Positions 61,771 to 64,000 of a DNA stretch of 64,000 nucleotides are shown piece by piece. The stretch is taken from positions 82,901,344-82,965,343 of the forward strand of contig CM063504.1 of the NCBI GenBank assembly GCA_032207245.1. The letters run 5' to 3'. The translations under genes were made by a program, and so were the position numbers. Positions within the stretch are counted from its first letter, which is position 1, and every line of letters starts with the position of its first letter. The stretch comes from Pardosa pseudoannulata. Its lineage: Eukaryota > Arthropoda > Arachnida > Araneae > Lycosidae. The notes beneath the pieces are model-generated. The model was not told the DNA's origin. It saw only the letters and a list, made by a program, of their open reading frames with translations, and made no database searches.

Positions 61771-62575
61771 ATTTTTTATAATATTAGTGCTTATTAAAAT
61801 GCTATATATTGCATGTATTCTGTTGATATGTATCATTAATATTACTAATCAGTTTATTTTTTTAATAGCATAGAAAATGATAATTATTATGCTAATTTTA
61901 TTTTAATAATGCTTTAAATTGTTATTCTGTTTTTTTTTTTATTTTAAAGTTTAGTTTTGTTAATGTTGTGTTTCAAATATGCCATATAACCGTTGCCCCC
62001 CCCTTTTTTTGTTTGTGATCTTTCAGAAAAAGCGTACCACAGCCATGTTTTTCTACTTGGCAATTTTTCTGTTGGTCACAATATGCTGATATAAGTATTT
62101 TATTCTTGTTTATCTGAAACAAACAAAACACACACACAATCTGCTGTTTTGAGATAGAATGATACTCCTAAAGAGTACAAAGTCAGCTATGCAATACTTG
62201 AATATTGTGAAAGATCTTTCACTTATTATAACGGAAACATGTACATATGATGCATACTTCCTATCTGCAAGATTAAAAAACGATTTATGGAGCACCAATC
62301 TGACTTCTAGCATATTTTTTGTCAGCTAAAGAATTAACCTTTAAGAGTCATTTCCTTATCATCCACTTTATTCTCTGAATTTACAAGTAATGTACAATTT
62401 GCAAGATCTATGACAACATGAATACATGCAGTTAGCCCTGCAAAAAGTAGTCATGAAATACTGATCCAGGTTTCTGATTAACAGGTAAGTTTTCATCATT
62501 TAAAAAGTAATAAATAAAATCTATTCGAGTAATTTCATATTTAATAACAATTTTATATATTAAAAATATTATTAC

Positions 62576-62675
62576 TGTGTAATGTTTCCTGCATCGGGCC
62601 TTGATGTTGAACTTGCTGACTTTTTCTATAATTTACTTCAGCTACCTTCAGTGCTTGCCGGAAAAGCTTCTCTGA
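62576..62675 (-). CDS. ST7: ST7 exon (SEKLFRQALKVAEVNYRKSQ region)
   Basis: Reads SEKLFRQALKVAEVNYRKSQ, then QVQHQGPMQETLH. Acceptor TATATAG, phase 0 in, donor GTAATA, phase 1 out. The final A plus GA of the next exon restores the Arg of HRRDTN. Confidence 0.93.
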
Positions 62676-62826
62676 CTATATAAATTATATAATTAAAAAA
62701 ATTTTACAAAGAAAAAAATAGTTTTATTAATATTTTATTTGTGACTTAATGTAAATAAATAATTTTATTTACTAAAATCTGTAACAATTAAAAACTCACA
62801 ATATGTAAATATAGACATTTTCTTAC

Positions 62827-62881
62827 CTCAATAATTGTTGTAGATTCTTCTTCAGCAAGCAGTATATAAGCTGGAGCACAA
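62827..62881 (-). CDS. ST7: ST7 exon, most 5' in the window
   Basis: A 55-base exon reading CAPAYILLAEEESTTIIE after one base of a split codon. Acceptor CTGCAG, donor GTAAGA. The preceding exon, with the region before CAPAYILL, is not in the window. Confidence 0.93.
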
Positions 62882-62889
62882 CTGCAGAA

Positions 62890-63390
62890 TAGAGGGAATA
62901 TTTTAATTTAAAAAAGGCAAACAATGCTAGACAATATGATAACACAAACCTTTTTGACAAAAAAATTCCAAAAATTATGTGAAAAATTATTATATGATTA
63001 TGCTGCGAATGATTGGTAGAAAGTAATGTGGAGAAATTTTTGCGACAGGATGGCTATTGAAGAAGCATTGCTTAAACTGGGCTAAGTCCTCTACAGACTT
63101 TAGCAATTATGTAAGAAACAGACTTTAGCAATATGTAAGAAAAATTTATTTTAAAAATGTCTGCAAATTCCAGAACAGCAGATTGCTTTATAAAATATGA
63201 CAAACAATCAGTATATAAAGAAATAAACTGCCTCTGTAACTTAAGAACAAGCAGGTGCTTCAGACTGTAAAATGGTAGTAACTTTTATAAAAATTGGCAA
63301 AGCATTTTGCATAAAAGGGAGGTACAAACAAGTTGTGGAACTCTGATAATGTTTTCTAACATGTGTTACAGCATCAGATTCAGATTTTTT
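62890..63390. other. Presumed ST7 intron, no feature seen
   Basis: AT-rich and CpG-poor. A short local repeat (cagactttagcaat..atgtaagaaa) occurs twice around 63095-63140. No exon was found. Confidence 0.45.
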
Positions 63391-63394
63391 TCTT

Positions 63395-64000
63395 TTCCCA
63401 GAAATAAATTTTCAAAGGCTCCCACTGCTAAATAATTCTATTTAAAAATCTTTCACGTCTTACAAATCCCATATCAGTACTGCCATATTTCAGTACTTTA
63501 TGAAGCTCAACTTCACGATGTTTGGCACAGTTTAAAAGATTCAACTCTTTTAGAACTTTTTGATTCAAATAATAAAAAATATCCACAAAATACTGATCAA
63601 AGAGAAAATCTAGTTCTTTTGAAGAATGCTGTGCAGTTAATTATGCACAAGTGGCATGCACATCCATTCATAATCACATTTGGGTTCTTTTCTTCGATGA
63701 ATTTGATAACACCCTTCACACCAGTACTTACAGACGAATTGTCTGAGCAAAAGGAGAAAAAAATTTGCCCACTGATCCCATATTTTTCAAATTCCATATC
63801 CAATAATTTGAAAATATTCTCACTACAGCAGCTTCTCCAGTCAGCTTTAGAAGTAAAAGCATCATTGTCTTCTTCTAAAGCAGTATCAAAGTATGTCACA
63901 AGAATAGGAAATAATTTTTTTATTTTCAGACAAATGATTCCTATCCACAGCAGCTGTAAATTTTGACATCTTCAGATTATCTACAATTTCCTCTACCACT
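63395..64000 (-). pseudogene. hAT transposase pseudogene (ZBED-like), runs off the window
   Basis: The main frame (63597-63899) includes FFSFCSDNSSVSTGVKGVIK and NGCACHLCIINCTA, the DGA/S..M and CxxH-type blocks of the hAT RNase-H-like domain. After a stop, other frames continue with VDIFYYLNQKVLKEL, then EVELHKVLKYGSTD and QWEPLKIYFW. These match the vDi.y.f..s.Kr..l, H.iLk...TRWlsl and QWpaLk.yF landmarks in order. Several frameshifts and stops show it is dead. It probably lies in an upstream ST7 intron. Confidence 0.82.

Larger units (their letters stand above)
46760..62881 (-). other. ST7: ST7 gene, 3' part (ten coding exons)
   Basis: The gene is the suppressor of tumorigenicity 7 homologue. 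ST7 is a conserved metazoan membrane-associated protein of about 550-590 residues with TPR-like helical repeats. Its biochemical role is not settled; in mammals it is linked to growth control and matrix gene expression. The ten exons are 62827-62881, 62576-62675, 60201-60298, 58832-58946, 56976-57048, 55558-55660, 52976-53126, 52777-52869, 49438-49577 and 46760-46855. They join without any frame break, total 1024 bases and encode about 340 residues to the natural stop. All nine introns (106 to 3199 bases) have GT-AG ends. The N-terminal exons lie beyond 64000. Introns hold four SINE copies, two Tigger derivatives, a piggyBac MITE and a solo LTR. Confidence 0.95.

Overview
This is a window of nuclear DNA from an animal, most likely an arthropod and possibly a chelicerate, though the species cannot be named from sequence alone. 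It is AT-rich, with small exons in long introns and canonical GT-AG splice sites. It carries a tRNA-derived SINE family in at least 15 copies, Penelope-like, mariner, Tigger/pogo, hAT and piggyBac elements, solo LTRs and long (TA)n microsatellites. Nothing suggests a prokaryotic or viral source, and most open reading frames over 60 codons are chance or repeat-derived.

The one clearly identified host gene is the 3' half of ST7 (suppressor of tumorigenicity 7 homologue) on the minus strand. I assembled ten coding exons between 62881 and 46760 from conserved protein sequence, splice sites and matching intron phases. Together they encode about 340 C-terminal residues, and the 5' exons lie beyond 64000. 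Further along in the same direction, a THAP zinc-finger exon starts at 38385. A perfect CRE palindrome (38489-38496) lies about 100 bases upstream of its ATG, so a second, poorly resolved minus-strand gene probably starts there.

Layout. 1-4000: AT-rich sequence, one SINE, and hAT transposase remnants with a tandemly repeated 3' end. 4100-9800: a decayed minus-strand Penelope-like element (reverse transcriptase plus GIY-YIG endonuclease) in tandem partial copies, invaded by an LTR-like element and a foldback MITE. 10434-11974: an hAT-type element filled with ~240-bp repeats. 12660-17640: a Tigger derivative, a piggyBac MITE and a 117-bp tandem repeat. 18100-20400: (TA)n tracts and a Tigger derivative with a solo LTR nested inside. 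21297-22416: a 202-bp tandem array ending in an intact hAT MITE. 24900-34800: SINEs, a broken mariner and a second SINE family. 35140-36182: an hAT element. 37290-38500: a coding-like fragment and the THAP exon. 38941-46759: CpG-depleted sequence without recognised exons, perhaps ST7 3' UTR. 46760-62881: ST7 with its introns. 63395-64000: an hAT transposase pseudogene.

The most unusual observations are as follows. Two unrelated tandem arrays both have their unit junctions at the terminus of the same kind of hAT-like TIR. CpG frequency changes abruptly near 38.94 kb, with the ST7 side strongly depleted. Paralogous empty sites and target duplications reveal several nested insertions. Four Tigger derivatives all keep only the N-terminal DNA-binding part of their transposase. 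I found no new multi-gene system.
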